Below are positions 8,512-14,630 of a stretch of DNA of 18,852 nucleotides, piece by piece. This stretch comes from Bacteroidales bacterium. Its GTDB lineage: Bacteria > Bacteroidota > Bacteroidia > Bacteroidales > WCHB1-69. The stretch covers positions 1 to 18,852 of the forward strand of contig JAFXPL010000164.1 of the NCBI GenBank assembly GCA_017527945.1. Reading direction: 5' to 3'. Position numbers and translations under genes: made by a program. Numbering within the stretch: position 1 is the stretch's first letter; the number at the start of each line of letters is the position of its first letter. The notes below the pieces were generated by a model, which did not search any database, was not told where the DNA came from, and was given only the letters and a program-made list of their open reading frames with translations.

Positions 8512-11259
8512 TCACTGCCATTTCGAGAGCCGTTTGGATTTTCGGCGAGAGATTGCCGACGAGGCCTCCTTGCGTGCCTTCAGCAGCAGCTTCCGACCTT
8601 CGAGGTTGCGGGTATAGACAATCTCGCACTCCCCGATATGGTTCTCCCACAATTGCTTGAATGTCTCGACACCGCTCTTTTTGGCCGTCAGGATTGCAGG
8701 GACGGAGAAATAGTCGGTTTGCCTGATTTTCCCGAAAATTTTGTCCCGTTTGACAAGGAGGTAGCGAGGGTTGTCCACCGGGTCGAGAAACTCCTGCAGG
8801 GACTGTATGAACAGGTTGTTCTCCTGGGCGGGCAGGTTGGAACAACAGACAAAGAGCGCGCCGTCATCCTCGGAGACGTGCAACCCGACATTCTTGATGG
8901 ACGTTTTTATCACCCCCTGCGATGACAATGTCTCCAATACGGTGATGGCCACTTGCTTCAAAACGCCCTCCACCGTTCCCGTCTTGAGGTATTTCATACC
9001 AACCACTCCAAAGAATATGCCTACAACTGCCGCCGCGAGAACAGAGAGATGAAGGGGCGGAAACGCTCTTAAAAGAATCAAGTATGTCACGAGAACGGTT
9101 TCCAAGAACGAGGAGACAATGAACTTGTACCCTTTGTACATCAAAAACCTGGTGGTCATTTTCGGGGTTTGGACACCTGTGGAGAGGCTCCTCTGCCTGG
9201 TGCGTCCATAACCGAGATACAATGCGTCTTTCCACCACTGCCGTGTCTGCTCCCGGTTGGGGGCGAGTTTCTTGGTGAGGTCTTCGAGACTTTTCACCTT
9301 GTTCTTCAGCGGCATTTCAATCATCGGATTGGCACTGGGCGCTTCCAAAATGCGCTCTATCCCCGAGGTTATCTCGTGCTTGCCATAGTAGCCCGGTGCC
9401 TCGAACCCCTGGAATCTGGCGGAGAGTTGTATGAGGTCGTAAGTGTAGAGACAGCTATTCTCCATATCATTGTCCGAAAAGGTTCCCAACAAAGAAGAAT
9501 CTTCCTTTTCGGGGAAATCGATGGAGGCAAGGTGCCAGATGTTCGAAACCTTGTCCGGATGATCTTTGTCGATTCGGATGGCGCGTCCCCGCATCTGGTT
9601 GGAGAGCATGTAGGAACTCACCGTGCTGGAGAGGATCAGCGAGTTGATGGCGGGCGCATCCCAGCCCTCGCCGAGCAGCGCCTGCGTGCCGACCAGAATT
9701 TGCAGGTCGCCGGCACAAAACATCTCCGTTATCATGCCGACAATATGGTTGCGGATGCCCATCTTGGGGATGATCCGAATATAGCCGGTGTCGTTCTCGA
9801 AGCGGCTGATTTTGAAGGAATCGTTCGGGATATTATTGTCCGCCAATGCTTTATACAGTTTCCCGATGATATGCTCCGGCAACAGGATCAGCGAACCGCA
9901 CAACACGCCAATGTCGATGTCCTTTTCGACAGTCTCCTTGAGCTTTCTCCAAATCGGCACCACCCCCATACTTTGGCAGGCGGTATCGGTCATCTTGATA
10001 TGGTCTGTCAGAATCACCATGCGCAACCGTTCTTTCAGCTGGCCATGCTCCAGCCGGACAATCTCGACGATGGCGTCCAGCTTTCCGACACTGCCGGCAA
10101 TCATCCTCCTGATTTTGAGGCTTTCGTTGAGCACGACCTTCTTGTTGACCACAAGCCCCATTCTCTTGGCAATCTCGAAATAGTGCTCTTTTTTCGGTTC
10201 CAAGGGCTTGAGCCATTCGGCCTCGTTTCCGAAAAAGCCGTTGAGGAACGCCGAAGCCTGCTGAAGATTGAATTTCGGCAGGTCCGCCTGGCTCGCGTCG
10301 AACAATTCCAAAAAGCTTTCTGAAATCCGATAGCCTTTGGCGTTCAGCAAGGAGGCTATGGCCACATAAAATGTCGGCGATTCGAGAAGCATCTCGATGT
10401 CGGATTCCCGCGCCTCGAAGAACGCCATCCCCGACAGGCTGTCCAACAGTTCCGTGTCGTTTTGGAGCATCTCGACGAAAATCCCGACATTCTGGTTGTG
10501 CTTTTTCAGCAATTCCCGCTCGTTTTGCTTGAGGGGCGAGAACCAGACAAAGTCCTGATGGGGGCACAGGTCGCCGTTTTTCACCAGCTCCGGGATGGAG
10601 ATGACCTCGTCGATTTCGCCGCAGAGGTCCTGGTATCGTTTCCATTCGGCGTAGTCCGCGTCGTAGGGAGGCGTGGCCGTCAGGGCCAAGGTCTGCTTCG
10701 GCTTCAGGTGCTCGTTGAGGTAGGTCAGAGCTTTCCACCATTCTTTCCGCAAGTGGTGCGCTTCGTCGAAGCAAAGCATGGAAACCTCAGCGGCTTTCAG
10801 GATGGCGATGACCTCATCGGCCTTCTCCTTCTTGAATCGGGCGGATGACGCGATGGAGTCGGTAGCGGTTTCTGCCTCTTCGTGTTCTGCATTTTCTTCT
10901 GACTCCTCCCCTTCTTCCGAACGTCCGCAGAAAGCGGCCAACAGTGCCTGGTAGGTCGTCACTGTCAGGAGGCCGGGCTTCCGTATCACGGTGGAGACGA
11001 TGCCGTAGTCTTTCTTTTGGAGGAAGGAGGAGCGGATACGGTCCCGCCATTGGTTTTTGATGGTGTTGGTGGGACAGAGTATCAAGGTCGGGCGCCGCAG
11101 CCGCGCGATGACCTCGATGCCGAGGGTGGTCTTTCCCGCGCCAGGGGCGGCCACCACATGGAGCTTCTTGTCGCGCACGTGATAGTCGAGGTTGTCCAGG
11201 ATCCGCTGCTGGTAGCTTCTCCAGGTTCCGTTGAAATGCAGTATCGCTTTGTCCCCCAT
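8512..11259 (-). CDS. Superfamily 2 DEAD/DEAH helicase with a C-terminal two-helix membrane segment
   Basis: A 915-residue protein with all the core superfamily 2 motifs: Q-like RSYQQ (14-18), Walker A APGAGKTT (38-45), TPT/PTN region (63-65), DEAH (165-168), TATPP (194-198), motif V GTQALLGEGWD (524-534) and motif VI QMRGRAIR (555-562). A strongly acidic linker lies at 114-132 between motifs Ia and II. About 200 residues of unrecognised sequence separate the two RecA-like lobes. The C-terminal third is unusual: two hydrophobic helices, about 712-732 and 737-757, with a short turn PPLH between them, then about 150 residues with no recognised domain, ending in a lysine/arginine-rich tail. ATP-dependent remodelling or translocation on nucleic acid is expected from the motifs. 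The membrane anchoring suggests action at the inner membrane; whether it is a defence, DNA-uptake or housekeeping protein cannot be said. It is convergent with the TamB fusion (36 bp apart) and stands alone. Confidence 0.85.
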   Translation of the reverse strand: MGDKAILHFNGTWRSYQQRILDNLDYHVRDKKLHVVAAPGAGKTTLGIEVIARLRRPTLILCPTNTIKNQWRDRIRSSFLQKKDYGIVSTVIRKPGLLTVTTYQALLAAFCGRSEEGEESEENAEHEEAETATDSIASSARFKKEKADEVIAILKAAEVSMLCFDEAHHLRKEWWKALTYLNEHLKPKQTLALTATPPYDADYAEWKRYQDLCGEIDEVISIPELVKNGDLCPHQDFVWFSPLKQNERELLKKHNQNVGIFVEMLQNDTELLDSLSGMAFFEARESDIEMLLESPTFYVAIASLLNAKGYRISESFLELFDASQADLPKFNLQQASAFLNGFFGNEAEWLKPLEPKKEHYFEIAKRMGLVVNKKVVLNESLKIRRMIAGSVGKLDAIVEIVRLEHGQLKERLRMVILTDHIKMTDTACQSMGVVPIWRKLKETVEKDIDIGVLCGSLILLPEHIIGKLYKALADNNIPNDSFKISRFENDTGYIRIIPKMGIRNHIVGMITEMFCAGDLQILVGTQALLGEGWDAPAINSLILSSTVSSYMLSNQMRGRAIRIDKDHPDKVSNIWHLASIDFPEKEDSSLLGTFSDNDMENSCLYTYDLIQLSARFQGFEAPGYYGKHEITSGIERILEAPSANPMIEMPLKNKVKSLEDLTKKLAPNREQTRQWWKDALYLGYGRTRQRSLSTGVQTPKMTTRFLMYKGYKFIVSSFLETVLVTYLILLRAFPPLHLSVLAAAVVGIFFGVVGMKYLKTGTVEGVLKQVAITVLETLSSQGVIKTSIKNVGLHVSEDDGALFVCCSNLPAQENNLFIQSLQEFLDPVDNPRYLLVKRDKIFGKIRQTDYFSVPAILTAKKSGVETFKQLWENHIGECEIVYTRNLEGRKLLLKARKEASSAISRRKSKRLSKWQ

Positions 11260-11283
11260 GTTGTTCTGCTAAAAACCAAAGGG

Positions 11284-11291
11284 CAAAAGTA
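11284..11291 (-). promoter_or_regulatory. Putative -7 element of the helicase gene
   Basis: On the minus strand TACTTTTG matches TAnnTTTG and lies 25 bp before the start codon at 11259. No convincing -33 TTTG is found at the expected distance, so the promoter may be weak or activated. Confidence 0.35.
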
Positions 11292-11362
11292 CAAAAAAAT
11301 CCGGTTCTATTGTCGCCCGAGCACTTTTTGCACATCCTTTCGACTAACGCCTGGCGCTGCGC

Positions 11363-11404
11363 AGCCCTCCTGCGCCACGAACGGCTTGTTGGAAGCGATA
11401 ATTT
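11363..11404 (-). pseudogene. Carbonic anhydrase 5'-end fragment (degenerate)
   Basis: These 42 bases match the start of the intact carbonic anhydrase gene (17569-17610) at 37 of 42 positions, in the same orientation. Read on the minus strand in the matching frame they give IIASNKPFVAQEGC, against IIAFNKTFVAQKGY at residues 5-18 of the intact enzyme. The start codon and everything downstream are gone, and the following frame has no resemblance to the enzyme. It lies in the 230-bp gap between the helicase start and the shortened YdeI-family gene. It shares the cysteine after QxG with the deleted copy at 13517-13660, hinting at a common source. Confidence 0.65.
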
Positions 11405-11451
11405 GAGCGGCAAGGTCAAGAATTTGTTGCGCACAGGCAACAGTTTTCTAA

Positions 11452-11479
11452 AAAAATGTTGTTTGTGTGCAACATTTTT
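11452..11479 (-). terminator. Hairpin with T-tract after the YdeI-family gene
   Basis: A perfect 10-bp inverted repeat (AAAAATGTTG, CAACATTTTT) encloses an 8-nt loop. On the minus strand it follows the stop of the YdeI-family gene at 11490 and runs into seven T residues. The stem is A/T-rich, so it would be a weak intrinsic terminator; it could serve either direction. Confidence 0.4.
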
Positions 11480-11489
11480 ATTGTGGACT

Positions 11490-11867
11490 CTACCGCGGGT
11501 TGCAATAGGGCTTTGATAAAAACTCGCTGAATTCGCGAACACACATTTTCCCCGCCTCCGTCATCAGGCCACGGCGTTCGAGGTCGGCGCAGCGCTGCCT
11601 GTTCAAGTCCGTCCAGTGGCTGTTCTTGCGGCGCGGCGAGAGACGTTGCGCCAAGCGGCCGTCGGGCAGGCGCTTGCAGGTGCTGTCGATCCAGCCGAAG
11701 CAGAGGGCTTCCTCCACCACGTCGAGGTAGGGCAGGCAGGGACCGGGCAACGGCGTTTTGCCGCGGTATGTCGCCAACCAGCACTCCTTGGCTGACCGGT
11801 GATTGTCCGTGAGCCACTGCCGTAGCTGCGCACGGTCGGCGTATTCCAAGAGCAGGGTGATTTCCAT
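11490..11867 (-). CDS. YdeI/OmpD-associated (bacteriocin-protection) family protein, C-terminally shortened
   Basis: A 125-residue protein starting at the ATG at 11867 (MEITLLLEYADRAQLRQWL); a longer frame to 11897 adds ten residues without family resemblance. Family landmarks are the start, WLATYRGK, the DVVEEALCFGWIDST core and QRLSPRRKNSHW. Typical Bacteroidales members run to about 180-190 residues, with a C-terminal helical region rich in charged residues. Here the frame ends soon after TEAGKMCVREF, so roughly the last third is missing. The molecular role of the family is poorly known. The loss sits next to a carbonic anhydrase scrap and a hairpin, which suggests a rearrangement cut the gene. 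It may be a pseudogene or a working short form. Confidence 0.72.
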   Translation of the reverse strand: MEITLLLEYADRAQLRQWLTDNHRSAKECWLATYRGKTPLPGPCLPYLDVVEEALCFGWIDSTCKRLPDGRLAQRLSPRRKNSHWTDLNRQRCADLERRGLMTEAGKMCVREFSEFLSKPYCNPR

Positions 11868-11903
11868 GTTTTTAACAATATTATTTCTACAGTTCAAGTA
11901 AAA

Positions 11904-13337
11904 TCACGCTTCTTTCACAAACAAGTCGTCCATCCTCACCTGCGTCTGCACGATGCCGCTATGGGCGTTCTGCCTGATTCCGTAAGTGGTGATCATGACC
12001 AACTGCAAGGCTTTGCGCGTATGAGTGGCTTCGCGGAACACCTGGAGTTTCTTTCTGAGCCTCTCTTCATAATCCTTGTCGATGGCAAACTCATCCACGG
12101 AGAACTTGATTTCGCCAATGTTGATCGTACGGTCGCGACGGTCGATGATGAGGTCAATCTGCGCCTTCCCGCTTTCCGAAGAACCATGCCAAGTGGAAAT
12201 GTCCGTCAACAATGCGCTGATTCCGATGGCTTTCTTGATTTGGCTGATATGGTCTTTGCATACTTGCTCGAAGGTCTGCCCCGCCCAGCTGCTTTTTGCC
12301 GGGTTGTCGAGAAAGTGGCTCCAAAAATGTTCGTCGGGATTTTGCTTCCCTTTCAAGAAGCGCAGGTAAAACAGCGTGTAATAGTCGGAGAGCTGGTACA
12401 CCACTTTTTTTTCATTGTATCCAAAGGTGTTATATGTTCTTGCGAACTGACTGTCCGACAGGTTTTTCAGCATTTCTGTGAGAAGTCCGTTGTCTTCTAA
12501 ATGCGTTTCGTCAATGATTTCTTTCCGGGTGAGGCCCGATTTCCTCGCAGCCAATGCCTCAATGATTTTCAGGTATCCTTTCGAAGAACCGAACAGGGTT
12601 TCGTAAAGGTGGTCGAACTCATCCCACAGCGGGCCTTTAGGCTTGAAGAACACCGCATCGATGTTGGCGAGATAAGAGAGTTCGTTGTCGAGAAGTTTCA
12701 GATAGTATGGGATGCCACCCATCGTCATGTAGCACTCCACGATGTCGTAGCGGCTCCAGTGGATGCCCCGCGAGACCAGATACCTTTCCGTCTCCTGGAG
12801 AGTGAATGGCATCAGGTAGAGCCGTCGTGCGGCACGGTTGAACAAGCCACCCTTGTCGGACAGGATTTTTTTGGTAATCCACGTGATAGCGGAGCCGCAC
12901 ACCACCAGCATGATGTCGTTCTGCTGGGCGCCCCAACCGTTCCAGAAAGATTCGAAGGCCGCCAAGAACTCGCTCTGCCGGGTGTCCAACCACGGAAGCT
13001 CGTCGATAAAGACGATTTTCTTCCTGTCTTCGTTAATTTTTTTCAAAAGTTTCTTCAGCTCGGCAAAAGCCTCCAGCCAATCCGATGGCTCCTTCTTCAC
13101 GTCGGCGCCGTATTCCTGCAGGGCGAGATAGAAGTTCTTGAGTTGCGTCTTCTTGGGTTTCTTGTAAAGTCCCGTAACCTTGAAATCGTACGTGTCGTCG
13201 AAGAACTCCTTGACAAGGAAGGTCTTCCCGACGCGGCGGCGACCATAGACGATGACGAACTCCGATTCCTTGGAGTTGCGGTATTTTTCCAACTGGCGGA
13301 TTTCATACTCGCGCCCGATAAAGAGGTTCTTATCCAT
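11904..13337 (-). CDS. AAA-family ATPase of the DUF234/archaeal-ATPase type with PD-(D/E)XK-like C-terminus
   Basis: A 477-residue protein of the kind found in many copies in Bacteroidales and archaea. The N-terminal ATPase has Walker A GRRRVGKT (32-39), Walker B IVFIDELPWLD (108-118) and the sensor segment VCGSA (146-150). A winged-helix-like region follows (about 255-320, with LTRKEIIDETHLEDNGLL). The C-terminal part carries a restriction-nuclease-like pattern: E357, D395 in QIDLIID, and E409-I-K411 in INIGEIKFS. The family's job is not established; transcription control, DNA maintenance and defence have all been proposed. The start at 13337 is fixed by the conserved opening FIGREYEIRQLE. 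Two tandem hairpins lie upstream. It ends 36 bp before the YdeI-family start and could be read through into it. Confidence 0.88.
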   Translation of the reverse strand: MDKNLFIGREYEIRQLEKYRNSKESEFVIVYGRRRVGKTFLVKEFFDDTYDFKVTGLYKKPKKTQLKNFYLALQEYGADVKKEPSDWLEAFAELKKLLKKINEDRKKIVFIDELPWLDTRQSEFLAAFESFWNGWGAQQNDIMLVVCGSAITWITKKILSDKGGLFNRAARRLYLMPFTLQETERYLVSRGIHWSRYDIVECYMTMGGIPYYLKLLDNELSYLANIDAVFFKPKGPLWDEFDHLYETLFGSSKGYLKIIEALAARKSGLTRKEIIDETHLEDNGLLTEMLKNLSDSQFARTYNTFGYNEKKVVYQLSDYYTLFYLRFLKGKQNPDEHFWSHFLDNPAKSSWAGQTFEQVCKDHISQIKKAIGISALLTDISTWHGSSESGKAQIDLIIDRRDRTINIGEIKFSVDEFAIDKDYEERLRKKLQVFREATHTRKALQLVMITTYGIRQNAHSGIVQTQVRMDDLFVKEA

Positions 13338-13357
13338 AACGACTGTTTTTTCGGGTG

Positions 13358-13374
13358 CAAAAATAGCAAAAATA
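13358..13374 (-). promoter_or_regulatory. Two adjacent -7 elements before the ATPase gene
   Basis: On the minus strand TATTTTTG occurs twice in a row (13374-13367 and 13365-13358), 21-37 bp before the start codon at 13337. Neither has a good -33 partner at 19-21 bp. The hairpins at 13382-13507 cover the region where a -33 element or an operator would lie. Confidence 0.4.
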
Positions 13375-13381
13375 TCATATC

Positions 13382-13432
13382 AAACTCACGTGCGGAAACA
13401 CTGTTTTTTTATGGGTTTCCGCACCCGAGTTT
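13382..13432. repeat. Tandem hairpin unit 1
   Basis: AAACTCACGTGCGGAAAC (13382-13399) pairs with 13415-13432 at 16 of 18 positions across a 15-nt loop containing a T-run. Unit 2 lies 74 bp further on with nearly the same arms. They lie between the ATPase gene and the deleted carbonic anhydrase copy, so they may act as terminators, operators or a repeat element. Confidence 0.75.
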
Positions 13433-13455
13433 TGCGCAAACACAACAAAATGGCT

Positions 13456-13507
13456 AAACTCAAGTGCGGAAACAGCATATTTTAATATGGTTCCCGCACC
13501 TGAGTTT
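13456..13507. repeat. Tandem hairpin unit 2
   Basis: AAACTCAAGTGCGGAAAC (13456-13473) pairs with 13490-13507 at 16 of 18 positions; both mismatches could be G-U pairs in RNA. The loop is itself palindromic (CATATT, TT, AATATG), making one long stem with a small bulge. Its left arm differs from that of unit 1 at a single position. Confidence 0.78.
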
Positions 13508-13516
13508 CGCATCGCA

Positions 13517-13660
13517 TTATCCTTCAATCTCCTCCAGCTTCCCCGTTTCCGAATCGATGATGAAGCCTCGCACCATGATGTCCTTTGGTACGAGTGGGTG
13601 GGTCTCACAGCCCTTCTGTGTCACGAAGGTTTTGTTGTATTCGATAATTTGGTCGATCAT
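13517..13660 (-). pseudogene. Carbonic anhydrase copy with a 402-bp in-frame internal deletion
   Basis: The frame of 47 residues joins the first 19 residues of the intact carbonic anhydrase at 17075-17620 directly to its last 28 (from T154). Residues 20-153, with the zinc ligands and the active-site aspartate and arginine, are missing, so it cannot be an active enzyme. Both ends still align closely: MIDQIIEYNKTFVTQKG at the start and RGFIIDSETGKLEEIEG at the end. In the C-terminal 28 codons, five of six codon differences are silent, whereas the first 19 codons carry four replacements. Start codon, stop codon and a plausible upstream -7 element are kept, so a small peptide could be made. Most likely a pseudogene; a selected micro-protein cannot be excluded. 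Confidence 0.8.
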
Positions 13661-13685
13661 AATTAGTCGTTCTTCAAATTCTCCG

Positions 13686-13693
13686 CAAAAATA
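13686..13693 (-). promoter_or_regulatory. Putative -7 element of the deleted carbonic anhydrase copy
   Basis: TATTTTTG on the minus strand, 26 bp before the start codon at 13660. No -33 partner is seen at 19-21 bp. Its presence means the deleted copy may still be transcribed. Confidence 0.35.
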
Positions 13694-13788
13694 GAAAAAA
13701 ACAGACGAACCGTTCGAATACTTTGTCTCGCAACATGGGATGGTAAACATTTGCTGAATTCCTCGGGAATGGTCAGGCAGTAGACATT

Positions 13789-14130
13789 CTACTCTAATCC
13801 GTTTCGCTTCATCAACATTTTCAGTTCTTTGTCGGTGATACTATTTTGGTCAGATTTGTCATATAGAGTGACAAGTGTTATGTCTGTTTCATTTGTTTCG
13901 ACAAGGACAACATGGGTGATAACCCTTGCCCCGCCGCTTTTTCCTTTGTCTTTGGAAGATATGGAAAAGCGCACTTTGCGCAAGTGTTTACCAAGAGGAA
14001 TCCCCATTTGAGGCGTTTCGCGCAACGTTTCGAGAAAATGTCCAAAATCTTGTTTAATAGAGGGATAGCGCTTGGATAATTGCTTCAAATCGCGGGCAAA
14101 ATCCGGTGTTGTGGTGATTTTACAGTTCAT
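13789..14130 (-). CDS. RelE/HigB-type toxin of a type II toxin-antitoxin module
   Basis: A 113-residue protein of the RelE superfamily as found in Bacteroidales. The opening MNCKITTTPDFARDLKQLSKRY and the core RKVRFSISSKDKGKSGGARV, followed by hydrophobic strands and TLYDKSDQNSIT, fit the family. RelE toxins bind the ribosome and cut mRNA in the A site, so the product would be growth-limiting when the antitoxin is degraded. The start at 14130 is chosen on family resemblance; an ATG at 14148 would add six residues. The start overlaps the end of the antitoxin gene by 11 bp, the usual coupled arrangement with the antitoxin first. The key basic residues cannot be assigned with certainty by eye. 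Confidence 0.85.
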   Translation of the reverse strand: MNCKITTTPDFARDLKQLSKRYPSIKQDFGHFLETLRETPQMGIPLGKHLRKVRFSISSKDKGKSGGARVITHVVLVETNETDITLVTLYDKSDQNSITDKELKMLMKRNGLE

Positions 14131-14344
14131 TGAGCAAATCTTCTGCATTTATACCTCTAATCTTGCCTTCTTTCATCTGTTGAAGTTGGCCAAAGGCATG
14201 GTCAACTTTGGCCAAAGCCTGCTCCTTAGGTGAGGCCTTCGATGGTACGACATCTGCTTCACTATACGTCCAACCCATCTTTGAAATCATTTTTTTGAAA
14301 AAGCTGACTTCATGATTCGGTATGTTGATGGTTATTGCCGTCAT
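14120..14344 (-). CDS. Antitoxin partner of the RelE-type toxin
   Basis: A 74-residue protein starting MTAITINIPNHEVSFFKKMISKMGW and ending in INAEDLLNEL. Small proteins with an N-terminal beta strand, the FFKKM-x-x-MGW segment and an acidic C-terminal helix are typical RelB-like partners placed immediately before RelE-type toxins in Bacteroidales. The C-terminal helix would wrap the toxin, and the N-terminal part may bind the promoter as autorepressor; both are known of the class, not shown here. The start at 14344 is preferred to an in-frame codon at 14392, because the longer form begins with an unlike sequence and would run through the probable promoter. Confidence 0.82.
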   Translation of the reverse strand: MTAITINIPNHEVSFFKKMISKMGWTYSEADVVPSKASPKEQALAKVDHAFGQLQQMKEGKIRGINAEDLLNEL

Positions 14345-14371
14345 ATCTGTTGTTGTTTTAGAATTTCGCCG

Positions 14372-14379
14372 CAAAGATA
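14372..14379 (-). promoter_or_regulatory. Putative -7 element of the RelE toxin-antitoxin operon
   Basis: TATCTTTG on the minus strand is an exact TAnnTTTG match 28 bp before the antitoxin start at 14344. The nearest TTG (14399-14397) is 17 bp upstream, shorter than usual. Confidence 0.45.
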
Positions 14380-14391
14380 CACTTTTTCCCA

Positions 14392-14553
14392 ATGCACAAT
14401 CATCAAGCCTATGCTTTTGCCATGTTTTGTCCGTCCGCCGTTGTCCAGTACATTTCCAAGTTGTTGAAAGGAGAGGAAAATCTCTCCCTGGAAACTATCT
14501 GCAAGTTAGAAGACGCGCTGAACATTGCCATCTTGCAGTATGAGTTTGCGTAA
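14392..14553 (+). pseudogene. XRE-type helix-turn-helix antitoxin remnant
   Basis: A 53-codon frame whose second half reads VQYISKLLKGEENLSLETICKLEDALNIAIL. This is the recognition helix and following helices of an XRE/HTH_3 regulator of the HigA type, where the usual text is close to QYVSKLLKGKENL-LETI-KLE-ALGI. The first helices of the domain are absent; in their place stand about 15 residues of unlike sequence starting at an ATG that overlaps the promoter of the divergent RelE module. The break is therefore near 14430. No partner toxin gene is next to it on the plus strand. It probably marks an older toxin-antitoxin or regulator locus that the RelE module or a deletion replaced. Confidence 0.65.
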
Positions 14554-14630
14554 AATTCGGGATGCACCTTCCCGCAACAATATTTCAGTGCTCACCCTCG
14601 TTGTTCCTTCCTCACCATCTTTCAATCAAT

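Noticed and set aside
9851..10774. Second minus-strand frame of 307 codons inside the helicase gene
   Set aside because: It lies in another frame of the same strand and would give a protein rich in arginine, glycine and alanine with no motif; the helicase frame carries the conserved motifs.
8512..13337. Helicase plus YdeI-family protein plus DUF234-type ATPase as one defence system
   Set aside because: The genes are on one strand but are separated by a 230-bp gap with a gene scrap and a terminator-like hairpin, and no such combination is known to me; co-occurrence data would be needed.
13382..13507. Short CRISPR-like array
   Set aside because: Only two units, each a palindrome with different loops, no spacer regularity and no cas genes.
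13661..13750. N-terminal extension of the deleted carbonic anhydrase frame to 13750
   Set aside because: The added residues are not found in the intact enzyme, and the extension would run through the probable promoter.
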